18,426 bases of DNA from positions 1-18,426 of the forward strand of contig JBFMFE010000209.1 of NCBI GenBank assembly GCA_040752295.1, in the 5' to 3' direction. This document shows, piece after piece, positions 1-6,239 of this stretch; within the stretch, counting starts at the first letter, position 1, and the number at the start of each line of letters is the position of its first letter. This stretch comes from JBFMFE01 sp040752295 (GTDB lineage: Bacteria > UBP15 > UBA6099 > JBFMBQ01). Below the pieces are notes generated by a model. That model saw only the letters and a list, made by a program, of their open reading frames with translations. It ran no database searches and was not told where the DNA came from. The position numbers and the translations under genes were made by a program.

Positions 1-6
1 TGCCAT
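1..6 (-). CDS. 5' end of a leftward gene (only the first two codons in window)
   Basis: The minus strand reads AAGGAGG, a short spacer, then ATG GCA at the window edge. Behind it lies a perfect consensus promoter (52-80), so this is very likely a true gene start. The protein cannot be identified from Met-Ala. The palindrome between promoter and start suggests a repressible, perhaps self-regulated gene. The end of a repeat element at 101-125 lies just behind the promoter, so a transposase is also possible. Function is unknown. Confidence 0.65.
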
Positions 7-27
7 GGTCCGCCTCCTTGTTCTTGT

Positions 28-53
28 ATCTGTTAGCGTATTAACTAACAGAT
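28..53. promoter_or_regulatory. Inverted-repeat operator, 9-bp perfect arms
   Basis: ATCTGTTAG (28-36), an 8-bp spacer, then CTAACAGAT (45-53). The arms are perfect. The site overlaps the last bases of the -10 box and covers the predicted transcription start, the classic position for a repressor of the TetR or a similar dimeric family. Which regulator binds is not visible. Confidence 0.65.
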
Positions 54-80
54 TATAAGTCAAAAAATATATGATGTCAA
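52..80 (-). promoter_or_regulatory. Perfect consensus sigma-70 promoter for the leftward gene
   Basis: On the minus strand TTGACA (75-80) is followed by exactly 17 bp and then TATAAT (52-57). Both hexamers match the consensus at every base. The predicted transcription start is near position 45, inside the adjacent inverted repeat. It drives the gene starting at base 6. Confidence 0.85.
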
Positions 81-100
81 GTAGGTCTATGCTAAAATAT

Positions 101-125
101 CATTGTGAAAAAGTGCGAAAGTTCA
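101..125 (+). repeat. Right end of the same repeat element found intact at 9579-9860
   Basis: GTGCGAAAGTTCA at 113-125 is identical to the right terminal repeat at 9848-9860. The flank also matches: CATTGTGA stands at 101-108 and at 9832-9839, with a 4-nt length difference between it and the terminal repeat. No left end is visible at positions 1-100, so the partner end is either outside the window or lost. Confidence 0.65.
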
Positions 126-138
126 CACTTAGTGATGA

Positions 139-267
139 AGAAACCGGAGAAGTGTCGTATCATGTGGACAAGCGACTATGTTCAGAACCGTGTGGTTCAT
201 CGGGAAAGGAGAATCCATTCCTCAATTTGTAACGTCTTACCCGGTTGAGAGGAGGAAGCGTACGTGA
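139..267 (+). pseudogene. C-terminal remnant of a DUF6883-like protein
   Basis: The frame ending at the TGA at 265-267 reads TMFRTVWFIGKGESIPQF followed by VTSYPVE, which resembles the C-terminal end of DUF6883 proteins (a valine/tryptophan strand, then RLVTCY-type ending). The frame is closed upstream by a stop at 136-138, and no N-terminal part is present. Its stop overlaps the GTG start of the DUF4926-like gene by 4 bp (GTGA, 264-267), as in an intact two-gene operon. The repeat-element end at 101-125 lies just upstream of the break, so insertion may have destroyed the gene. The family call is from memory of the family pattern and is moderate. Confidence 0.5.
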
Positions 268-488
268 AGGAACTCGAATTGGCGGCTCTGAAGGACAACC
301 TGCCGGAATATGGTCTTGTAAAGGGCGATATTGGAACGGTGGTTCTCGTGCATCGTGGCGGTGAGGGTTATGAAGTGGAATTTGCCACGCTTACTGGAAA
401 AGTTGTGGCAGTTGTCACCTTGAGAGCCTCGCAGGTGCGTCCCGTCAGACAGCGCGAAATCGCCCATGCACGCAGGGTTGCGGTTTAG
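264..488 (+). CDS. DUF4926-like small protein
   Basis: This 74-aa protein starts at GTG, with GAGGAGG 8-9 nt upstream. It reads as the compact beta-rich DUF4926 fold: KDNLPEYGLVKGDIGTVV, then a GYEVEF strand, ending with a LRASQVRPV-type segment. DUF4926 proteins are typically encoded directly after a DUF6883 gene, as here, where the upstream partner is only a remnant. The pair is of unknown function and is often discussed as toxin-antitoxin-like, which is inference. The overlapping stop/start suggests translational coupling in the ancestral operon. The last about 12 residues are basic and less typical. The family is fairly sure, the role is not. Confidence 0.75.
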   Translation: MKELELAALKDNLPEYGLVKGDIGTVVLVHRGGEGYEVEFATLTGKVVAVVTLRASQVRPVRQREIAHARRVAV

Positions 489-596
489 GCATGCAGCGAC
501 GGCGGGCGCCAATTGCAACCCGTGAGCAGTTTCGCCGGTGAGGAGCCTGATTTCGCCACCAACCGCGGCGTCAAGTCCTCGTGGGAAAAGAGAAGG

Positions 597-614
597 AAAA
601 GGAGAATCCTCTCC
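597..614 (-). terminator. Possible weak terminator after the DUF4139 gene
   Basis: On the minus strand GGAGA-GGAT-TCTCC (601-614) is followed by TTTTCC. It starts 9 nt after the stop of the leftward DUF4139 gene. The 5-bp stem is short, so support is modest. Confidence 0.35.
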
Positions 615-622
615 CCTGCTGA

Positions 623-2041
623 TCACAGTCCGACGCGGACACGGTATTTCACTTTCACCTCGCCATCGGGAGGGACTTTGACGTCGAACCTGATCGTGAA
701 GGCATCCATTTTTTCGAACGGGTGACTGGCGGACACGACCTTCCAGTTCCCGTACAGCGGCTCCACGATGCCGACGGTTATTTCTTCCTCCTTGTGGTTT
801 CTCAGGGTGATTTCCCACTCGGATTCGTGAAGATGCAGGCTGATTTGCTTGTAATCGGTCTGGAGCCTTTCGGCGACGACGTCGAACGCCTCGCCGGTCT
901 TGAGCCTCACTTCCTCGTCCTTTGGCGTGTGGTCTATCCTGTCCTCGCCGATGAACTGCTGGCTTCCCTCGTGGTCTTTCTTGTACAGGCGCATGATCCC
1001 GGCGGGCAGCGCCATGCCCAGGTTGTTGCCGCTCGAATTTTTGAATTTGACGTACACGTTCACCGGCTGTTTGGGATTTTCCTCCCTGTACTGTCTCGCG
1101 AAATAGCTTTTATTGCCGAAGACGAGCAGTTCCTTCCAGACCTCCACGCCACCGGCTTCGAGGAGGCTTATCTGTTTCGTCTGGTTGTCCTTTATCGTGG
1201 TTTTTCTCTGGAGGTCGTAGATGTGATATTCGAAGAAGGCTTTTTCCTCGAAGCGGGGGGCAGGGGCTTCGGCGAGCTGCGCCTTGTACATTCTTGCGGC
1301 TTCGAACGCGTCCTCCGCCCTGTGGACCTCGCCTGCGACCAGTTTCAGGGCGGCGTTTTTGTATGCCGCGCCGCTTTTGTTGTCGAGGGTGACCCAGCCG
1401 GAGAGGTCGGCTGAGGCGTCGTTTTCGTTCAGGACCACGACGTAGTCCGCCTTCCAGGTGATGTTGTTGGTGAGGTATGAGACCTCGAGATCGTGCGGTT
1501 TCGCCGATTTGTTGCTGTACAGCCACGTGAGCGTCGGTTTCGCGATTAGGTTTTCGGGTATTTCCGGCAGGACTTTCATGCCCGGATGACCGAGGTATAT
1601 CTCGTCGCCGATCCTGTAAATCTGTCCCTGGTTGTTGCTGAGCAGAGTCGCCTGGATTTCCTCCTTTCTGTCCGCGTACTCGTTCCAGACGACGAGCTTC
1701 ACATTTTTGCCCACGTACTTGTCGAGGAGTTTTTCCGCGTTCATGAGGTCGTACTCGTAGTTTTGTTCGATTACGGCGAAGTCGCCGGGGCGGTTCAGCG
1801 ACCTCGCGTGGACGGTCACGGGCATGACGTGGGCGGCGACGTCCATGAATCTCAGCTCGCCCTCGCCGGGGGGGAGGGCGACGTTCCGGACGTCCTTCAC
1901 GAGACCGAAGTTGCTGTTGTAGACCGTGACCTCGACGCCGGTCTGGTCGTCGGACGTGCTTTTTGAAAGCGCCTGAGACGCCGCGCCCGAGGAGAGTCCG
2001 GGCAGAATCGAGAGAACGAAAATGCAAGCAGTGAATCTCAT
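623..2041 (-). CDS. Secreted DUF4139 domain-containing protein
   Basis: The 472-aa protein starts at the ATG at 2041. GAAAGGA at 2051-2057 lies 9 nt from this ATG, whereas an in-frame ATG at 2050 would touch the SD directly. The N-terminus MRFTACIFVLSILPGLSS is a signal peptide, so the protein is exported. An N-terminal segment beginning VEVTVYNSNFGLVKD is followed by the long beta-rich DUF4139 region (YLTNNITWKADYVV, LSGWVTLDNKSGAAYKNA, to a terminal VKVKYRVRVGL). These are hallmarks of DUF4139 proteins, whose biochemical role is unknown. The GC content is high, about 67% in one line counted, unlike the AAA gene behind it. About 110 bases holding repeats separate the two, so they need not form an operon. 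Confidence 0.85.
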   Translation of the reverse strand: MRFTACIFVLSILPGLSSGAASQALSKSTSDDQTGVEVTVYNSNFGLVKDVRNVALPPGEGELRFMDVAAHVMPVTVHARSLNRPGDFAVIEQNYEYDLMNAEKLLDKYVGKNVKLVVWNEYADRKEEIQATLLSNNQGQIYRIGDEIYLGHPGMKVLPEIPENLIAKPTLTWLYSNKSAKPHDLEVSYLTNNITWKADYVVVLNENDASADLSGWVTLDNKSGAAYKNAALKLVAGEVHRAEDAFEAARMYKAQLAEAPAPRFEEKAFFEYHIYDLQRKTTIKDNQTKQISLLEAGGVEVWKELLVFGNKSYFARQYREENPKQPVNVYVKFKNSSGNNLGMALPAGIMRLYKKDHEGSQQFIGEDRIDHTPKDEEVRLKTGEAFDVVAERLQTDYKQISLHLHESEWEITLRNHKEEEITVGIVEPLYGNWKVVSASHPFEKMDAFTIRFDVKVPPDGEVKVKYRVRVGL

Positions 2042-2082
2042 TGTTCTCATTCCTTTCAGATGCTGTTGAAAAACAAAACATT

Positions 2083-2110
2083 CACCGCAGGGACGCAGAG
2101 GGAGCGGAGG
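2083..2110 (+). repeat. Interspersed repeat, 'CACCGCAGRGACGCAGAG' type
   Basis: CACCGCAGGGACGCAGAG followed by GGAGCGGAGG matches a purine-rich 8-10-bp-periodic repeat that recurs in intergenic DNA of many bacteria and gives spurious HRRDAEGAE-type peptides when translated. I recognise it from general knowledge. Only one copy is in this window. Confidence 0.6.
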
Positions 2111-2112
2111 GA

Positions 2113-2145
2113 CTGGTGGATTCTGGATTTCCGCTTTCGCGTGAA
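2113..2145 (+). repeat. Degenerate 'TGGATTCCCGCTTTCGCGGGAA'-type hairpin repeat
   Basis: TGGATTTCCGCTTTCGCGTGAA resembles a widespread hairpin repeat in which TTCCCGC and GCGGGAA pair around TTTC. Here the arms carry mismatches, so the hairpin is decayed. It directly follows the repeat at 2083-2110, and the two together fill the gap between the AAA gene and the DUF4139 gene. Confidence 0.4.
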
Positions 2146-2151
2146 GACGAG

Positions 2152-3891
2152 TCACAATTTGTTTGCTGGTTTAGCTCTTTTCGCGACTTCAACGATAGCG
2201 TCAAGCTTTTCCCTTACTTCGGGATTGATTTTCTCTTTTGGGACGAAACGGGCAAGTTCATGAAAGTTTTTCTTTGCCATCATGTTCGGAAGTCCGAGTT
2301 TCTGATAATAATTTTCAAACAGCGGCGTTAAAAAATCATCACTGGCTTTGAAGTCGCTATCCCATGGAGAACCTTTTCTGGCCGTCTTATAAGCTTTTAC
2401 CAATTCTTGAACTGATTCATGCATAATTTTAAGTCTTCTTTCCTTTTCAGGTTGTGCAAAAAGCTGCGCGGGTTCCTCTTTTTCAACGCTGTCCCTTACG
2501 TAGGAATCCAGAGTTTCAGGACAATTAAGGTAATTCTCAATTTCTCTACATTTCCACATTAACATTTTCAAATTCGCGTCTCCCTGCGGCGCCGTGTCAA
2601 GACGGTCGAAAAGCGCTATCCCTCTTAAATTGGGGACCGCTTCACGCAAACCATAGAAGTGATCCTTAGCTTTATTCGGCAAATTCCCGATGTATTTAAT
2701 AAAAGGTCTTTCCAAGACCTCAACAGCCTCTTTATGATTAAGCAGCTTAGCAAGCTCTCTAAGAATAGCGAGATCGGTACTCCCTTCAAGGTAAAAAACC
2801 CATCCTGTTTGTTCGGCCTGATAATAGTCCTCGTATCCTATTTCTTTTAGAGACTTTCGCGTTTGGTCCACGCGGTCGCTGATCGTGTGAGGCTTGCCCA
2901 CAAAAGACACAACGACATCGCGACCAACCGCCTCCTGAAGTAAAACCTCCGAATGGCTGGCAGCGATCACCTGGTTCCCGTTTTCTCTGGCAACGTCAAT
3001 GAGAAGCTGATAGATTTGGCGTTGCCGCAAAATTTCAAGGTGGGCATCAGGCTCATCAAGCAAAATTATGGAACCGGGATTTGTATACATATATGACAGC
3101 AGTAAAAGAGTTTGTTGCAATCCTTTGCCCGACGACGAAAGATCGAGACGGTTTGCACCTTCACGGTAGTTCATTGTGATTTCGCCGCGTTCCTTGATAT
3201 ACTGAGGGGGGTCAAGCTCTGAGCCGAAAAGATATTTTATAAGATTGACAAGTAGTTCCCATTTTTCACGTTTGCCTTCATAAACCCTGTAACATAAATT
3301 GCGCAGAACCTCAGCCGTCCTGCCCTCTCCTATTCGAACATTAACAGTGCCCGGTTCCAGACTTATTTCATTTGCCGCCAGACCCGACATCGGGGGAAGA
3401 AAAGCCAGATTCACACCCACAGCTTCCTCAGGAATCGGCATTCTGTCCGGGTTTTTTCCATCAGAAACTCTCAGCGGACGACAATAGAACGATTGTTCAT
3501 TGGCATAGTCGAATTCCAAACCACACTCCCATTCTTTTTTTTCTCCAATGCCTTTCACGATCACATCAATGTTTATATTTTTCGTGTCGGGTTTTCCTTG
3601 AATCATTTTGACGTCCCGGACGTGAAGGTTGCGCCACAATAAAATTGCGTCAGGAAGAGGAATTGCAAACACGTCTCTGCGATTAATCGCCACTCCGGAT
3701 CGCTGTTTCGCCTGCTTTTTTCCACCTCGTTTCTCAATCCAGCGCTTCAAACCGACCTCCCAAAGAGCAAGTGCCTGAAGAGCCGTGGTCTTGCCCCAAT
3801 TGTTTGGACCAATGAAAACAACTGGGTCGCCAAGTTCTATCTCAACCTCATCGAATCTTTTAAAGTTTCTGATGGTCAGCTTGGTAAGCAT
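2152..3891 (-). CDS. OLD-like AAA ATPase with C-terminal TOPRIM-like nuclease region
   Basis: In this 579-aa protein residues 1 to about 340 form an ABC/SMC-type ATPase: Walker A GPNNWGKTT (28-36), an SSSGKGLQQ signature, Walker B IILLDEP with D279 and E280, and an H-loop histidine at 313. The C-terminal part looks TOPRIM-like, with the acidic residue E369 in YLEGSTD, D429 and D432 in ALFDRLD, then the REIENYL motif at 449-455, which is common in OLD-type and DUF4435-type nucleases. Such proteins usually act in phage defence as ATP-dependent DNA nucleases. The gene stands alone and is AT-richer than its neighbours (42% and 48% GC in two 60-base lines counted), which suggests acquisition by transfer. 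It could also be a fused relative of the PARIS AriA/AriB pair. There is no clear SD, and a TAGAAT box lies only 10 nt upstream. Confidence 0.85.
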   Translation of the reverse strand: MLTKLTIRNFKRFDEVEIELGDPVVFIGPNNWGKTTALQALALWEVGLKRWIEKRGGKKQAKQRSGVAINRRDVFAIPLPDAILLWRNLHVRDVKMIQGKPDTKNINIDVIVKGIGEKKEWECGLEFDYANEQSFYCRPLRVSDGKNPDRMPIPEEAVGVNLAFLPPMSGLAANEISLEPGTVNVRIGEGRTAEVLRNLCYRVYEGKREKWELLVNLIKYLFGSELDPPQYIKERGEITMNYREGANRLDLSSSGKGLQQTLLLLSYMYTNPGSIILLDEPDAHLEILRQRQIYQLLIDVARENGNQVIAASHSEVLLQEAVGRDVVVSFVGKPHTISDRVDQTRKSLKEIGYEDYYQAEQTGWVFYLEGSTDLAILRELAKLLNHKEAVEVLERPFIKYIGNLPNKAKDHFYGLREAVPNLRGIALFDRLDTAPQGDANLKMLMWKCREIENYLNCPETLDSYVRDSVEKEEPAQLFAQPEKERRLKIMHESVQELVKAYKTARKGSPWDSDFKASDDFLTPLFENYYQKLGLPNMMAKKNFHELARFVPKEKINPEVREKLDAIVEVAKRAKPANKL

Positions 3892-3901
3892 TATGAATCT
3901 T

Positions 3902-3907
3902 ATTCTA
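3902..3907 (-). promoter_or_regulatory. Possible -10 box of the AAA/TOPRIM gene
   Basis: TAGAAT on the minus strand ends 10 nt before the ATG at 3891, with no clear -35 box. If used, the transcript would begin within a few bases of the start codon. Confidence 0.35.
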
Positions 3908-4036
3908 TCATGGTTATTCCCGGATTATTCATACCCCTTTGAAGAAAAGAGCCTCCTGAGCCGATTATCATAAAGAGAAGCAAAAAAATCAAGGCTCGGG
4001 CAGAGGCAAGGGCGGGCGCGCGGTCACGGGGGTTGG

Positions 4037-4078
4037 CGGCGATGAATCGCCGGGGTAGGCAAAGCTGCGGTGAAGCGC
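4037..4078. repeat. Composite double-hairpin repeat, copy 1
   Basis: CGGCGAT-GA-ATCGCCG (4037-4052) forms a perfect 7-bp hairpin. It is followed at a similar distance by a decayed second hairpin ending TGAAGCGCCGC. The same order occurs, better preserved, at 9701-9746. Confidence 0.6.
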
Positions 4079-4089
4079 CGCCTGCCCGG

Positions 4090-4120
4090 CCTGTCTGCGC
4101 CTGCTTGGCCGGCAGACAGG
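4090..4120. repeat. CCTGTCTGC-N13-GCAGACAGG palindromic repeat
   Basis: Perfect 9-bp arms at 4090-4098 and 4112-4120 enclose 13 nt. The same arm and loop lengths recur at 7212-7242. More CAGGCAGG/CAGACAGG words follow to 4162. Confidence 0.7.
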
Positions 4121-4212
4121 TGCGGGCGATGCCCACCCGACAGGCAGGCGTCAGACAGGCACTTTAAAAAACGAGTATCGTCCTAATGTTTGGGGGTAAT
4201 TGCGCAGAAAGA

Positions 4213-4254
4213 AAATGTAGAATGTCCAATGTCCAATGCAGAATTTGGAAGTAA
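4213..4254 (+). repeat. Heptad repeat block (GAAnnnn, six units)
   Basis: From 4220 the sequence divides exactly into 7-mers: GAATGTC, CAATGTC, CAATGCA, GAATTTG, GAAGTAA. A looser unit AAATGTA precedes them at 4213. No base is skipped. Confidence 0.7.
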
Positions 4255-4262
4255 AACGAAAT

Positions 4263-4294
4263 GACAGGCTGACAGGCTGGAAGCCTGTCCCACT
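4263..4294 (+). repeat. GACAGGCT tandem with inverted AGCCTGTC
   Basis: GACAGGCT occurs twice in tandem, followed by GGAAGCCTGTCCCACTA, so AGGCT(T)-type arms can pair with AAGCCTGTC. It is another short intergenic repeat type. Only one copy is in the window. Confidence 0.45.
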
Positions 4295-4386
4295 AAAAGA
4301 CCTGATATTCAAACGGCGTGAATAATTTCGGCATCTTTTCTGTCCCGTTCATCCTGTGAATAATTCGAGTTTTTCAAGCCGCCGCC

Positions 4387-4417
4387 TTGATCCGCATGTG
4401 TCGAAACGGGTTATAAT
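4387..4417 (+). promoter_or_regulatory. Promoter of the C25 protease gene
   Basis: TTGATC (4387-4392), a 19-bp gap, then TATAAT (4412-4417). The spacing is slightly long. The start codon lies 55 bp downstream of the -10 box. Confidence 0.55.
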
Positions 4418-4472
4418 TTCGCTTTGAACCGGGCAGGAACCGGCGCGGAACGTCCTTCATGGGGGTTCGCGG

Positions 4473-6137
4473 ATGAAAAGACTCACAATGACGGCGGCGC
4501 TCGCGGCGTTAATCGTCATGGTTCGCTGCGCGCCGGGCGCGTGCGGCGCGGTCGCCGACCCGGCTTCGGCGGAGAACTCGGCGGACTACGCGGCGGTGTG
4601 CCCGGACGCGCTGTGCGGGGCGCTTGCGCCGCTGCTCGCCCTTCGCGAGTCGCAGGGGCTGAAGCCCGCCGTCGTGAGGCTCGCCGACGTTTACAGGGCT
4701 TTTCCCGCCGCCTCGCACGCGGAATCCGTGCGCGATTTCGTCCACCACGCCTACCGGAACTGGCGGGCGCCGAGGCTGAAATACCTTCTTTTGGTCGGCG
4801 ATTCGGCGGCGGTCGGCGGCGGCGACGAATCACTCCTCGTGCCGAACCACTACCTCGAAGCCGAACCCCGCTCGTACGTGAGGAAGGAAAGTGAAAAACT
4901 CGCCAGCGATCATCACTATTCGCTCATGGACGACGATGAACTCCCCGACGTCGCCGTCGGTCGCATTCCCGCAGACGACGCGGACGAACTGAAGGCGGTG
5001 GTCGCCAAGATCGTGGACTACGAATCGTCGGGCGCGGTCGGCGAGTGGAGGAAAAAGGCGTCGTTCTTCGCCAGCGAGGGGCACTTCGGCGCGCTCGACA
5101 AGTCGCTCGAAAAAATGGCGAAGAACATGGTCAGGCACAACGTGCTCCCCATATTCGACCTCTCGATGACCTACGCGAATCCGAACTTGCCCTACTTCTA
5201 TCCCGCGGACGAGTTCAACGACAAGGTGGTTGAGCGTTTCAACGAGCGCCCGCTGTTCATGATCTACATCGGACACGGACGCCCCGAGGGTTTCGACGAC
5301 GTGTGGTTCGACGGAAAGAGGCACCCCATAATGCAGAAGGAGGACGTTCCGAGGGTGAAAGCAGGGGACGGGCGCTATCCCATCGTCTTCATCATCGCGT
5401 GCTCGACGGGGCACTTCGACAGCCCGGAATTCGACAGCATAGGCGAGATGCTCATCAAAAGCCCGGGCGGACCCGTGGGGGTTCTTGCCTCGTCCCGTGT
5501 GTCCGACCCCTACGGCAACTCGGTCCTGTCGAGGGAAATCGCGCGTGCGCTTCTGCAGGGACTCGAACCCCGAATCGGGGACGCCGTGGTGAAGGCGAAG
5601 CGCGGGATGGTGGAGAACCTCGACGCGGACAGAAGGTACATAGACAAGTTCGCGTCGCTTTTCATCAGGAAAAGCGAGATGGAGACGGCGATACGCGAGC
5701 ACCTGTACCTGTACAATTACCTCGGCGACCCGGCGACGCTCGTTCAGTTTCCGCGCGGGCGCGTGGAAGCCGAGGCGCCCGCGACGGCGGCGCCGGGCGA
5801 GCGGCTCGAGATCGCGGGGCGCGTCGTGGGGATGACCACGGGCAGGGCGGCGGTGACGTTCGAGTGCGAGCCGGTGACGACGGCGCATCCCGTGGAACCG
5901 CTCGAAGGGCTTGACGACACGGCATACCGCGCGGCGGTGAGACGCAACTACGCGAACGCGAACGACAAGGTGGTCGCGCGCGCCGAGGTACCAGTTGCCG
6001 ACGGAAAGCTGAAAGCCGCGCTCGACGTGCCGCAGAGCATACCCGGCGGTGTTTACCACGTGAAAGTATTCGCGTGGAACGAAGAGACGGAAGCCGCCGG
6101 CTACGCGGAGGTGCGCCTGGGGGGCGGCGCCCCATAG
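4473..6137 (+). CDS. Secreted C25 (gingipain-type) cysteine peptidase
   Basis: The 554-aa protein opens with a signal peptide (MKRLTMTAALAALIVMV, with Ala-rich cleavage region). The core follows peptidase family C25: KYLLLVGD, DVAVGRIPADDADEL, a catalytic histidine in YIGHGRPEGFDD (H268) and a catalytic cysteine in VFIIACSTG (C310). About 42 residues separate the two, as expected of the caspase-like fold. After about residue 430 comes an Ala/Pro/Glu-rich beta-type region ending GGVYHVKVFAWNEE, like the Ig-like domain behind gingipain catalytic domains. No type IX secretion tail or cell-wall anchor is visible. A GGGGG stretch lies a few bases before the ATG. The likely role is an exported protease, and its substrate is unknown. 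A GGCGCC hairpin overlaps the stop codon. Confidence 0.88.
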   Translation: MKRLTMTAALAALIVMVRCAPGACGAVADPASAENSADYAAVCPDALCGALAPLLALRESQGLKPAVVRLADVYRAFPAASHAESVRDFVHHAYRNWRAPRLKYLLLVGDSAAVGGGDESLLVPNHYLEAEPRSYVRKESEKLASDHHYSLMDDDELPDVAVGRIPADDADELKAVVAKIVDYESSGAVGEWRKKASFFASEGHFGALDKSLEKMAKNMVRHNVLPIFDLSMTYANPNLPYFYPADEFNDKVVERFNERPLFMIYIGHGRPEGFDDVWFDGKRHPIMQKEDVPRVKAGDGRYPIVFIIACSTGHFDSPEFDSIGEMLIKSPGGPVGVLASSRVSDPYGNSVLSREIARALLQGLEPRIGDAVVKAKRGMVENLDADRRYIDKFASLFIRKSEMETAIREHLYLYNYLGDPATLVQFPRGRVEAEAPATAAPGERLEIAGRVVGMTTGRAAVTFECEPVTTAHPVEPLEGLDDTAYRAAVRRNYANANDKVVARAEVPVADGKLKAALDVPQSIPGGVYHVKVFAWNEETEAAGYAEVRLGGGAP

Positions 6138-6176
6138 GCGCCGACTTGAGCAGGAGTTTCTTCCCTCGAATAAAGA

Positions 6177-6218
6177 GGATGTTGAATGTTGAATGATCAA
6201 TGTAGAATGAAGAACGAA
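6177..6218 (+). repeat. Heptad repeat block (GAAnnnn, six units)
   Basis: The sequence divides without a gap into GGATGTT, GAATGTT, GAATGAT, CAATGTA, GAATGAA, GAACGAA. It lies in the short gap between the C25 gene and the small gene at 6240, so it would sit in the leader of the latter. Confidence 0.7.
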
Positions 6219-6239
6219 AACGGAAGCCGGAGGTGACGG

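Larger units (their letters stand above)
3892..4472. other. Gene-free stretch of about 580 bases with three repeat types
   Basis: No convincing gene lies between the AAA gene and the C25 protease. The stretch holds the hairpin pair at 4037-4078, CAGRCAGG palindromes at 4090-4162, a GAAnnnn heptad block at 4213-4254, a GACAGGCTGACAGGCTGGAA-type repeat at 4263-4294, and the protease promoter at its right end. Confidence 0.7.

Noticed and set aside
105..251. Possible small gene from a GTG near 105 (MKKCESSHL start)
   Set aside because: It has no SD and no recognised family. It overlaps the mobile-element end and the better-supported DUF6883 remnant in another frame.
722..1414. 230-aa plus-strand open frame
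   Set aside because: It is the antisense shadow of the DUF4139 gene, with no SD and no domain.
2041..2331. 96-aa plus-strand frame containing HRRDAEGAEG
   Set aside because: The peptide comes from translating a widespread intergenic repeat, and the rest is antisense to the AAA gene.
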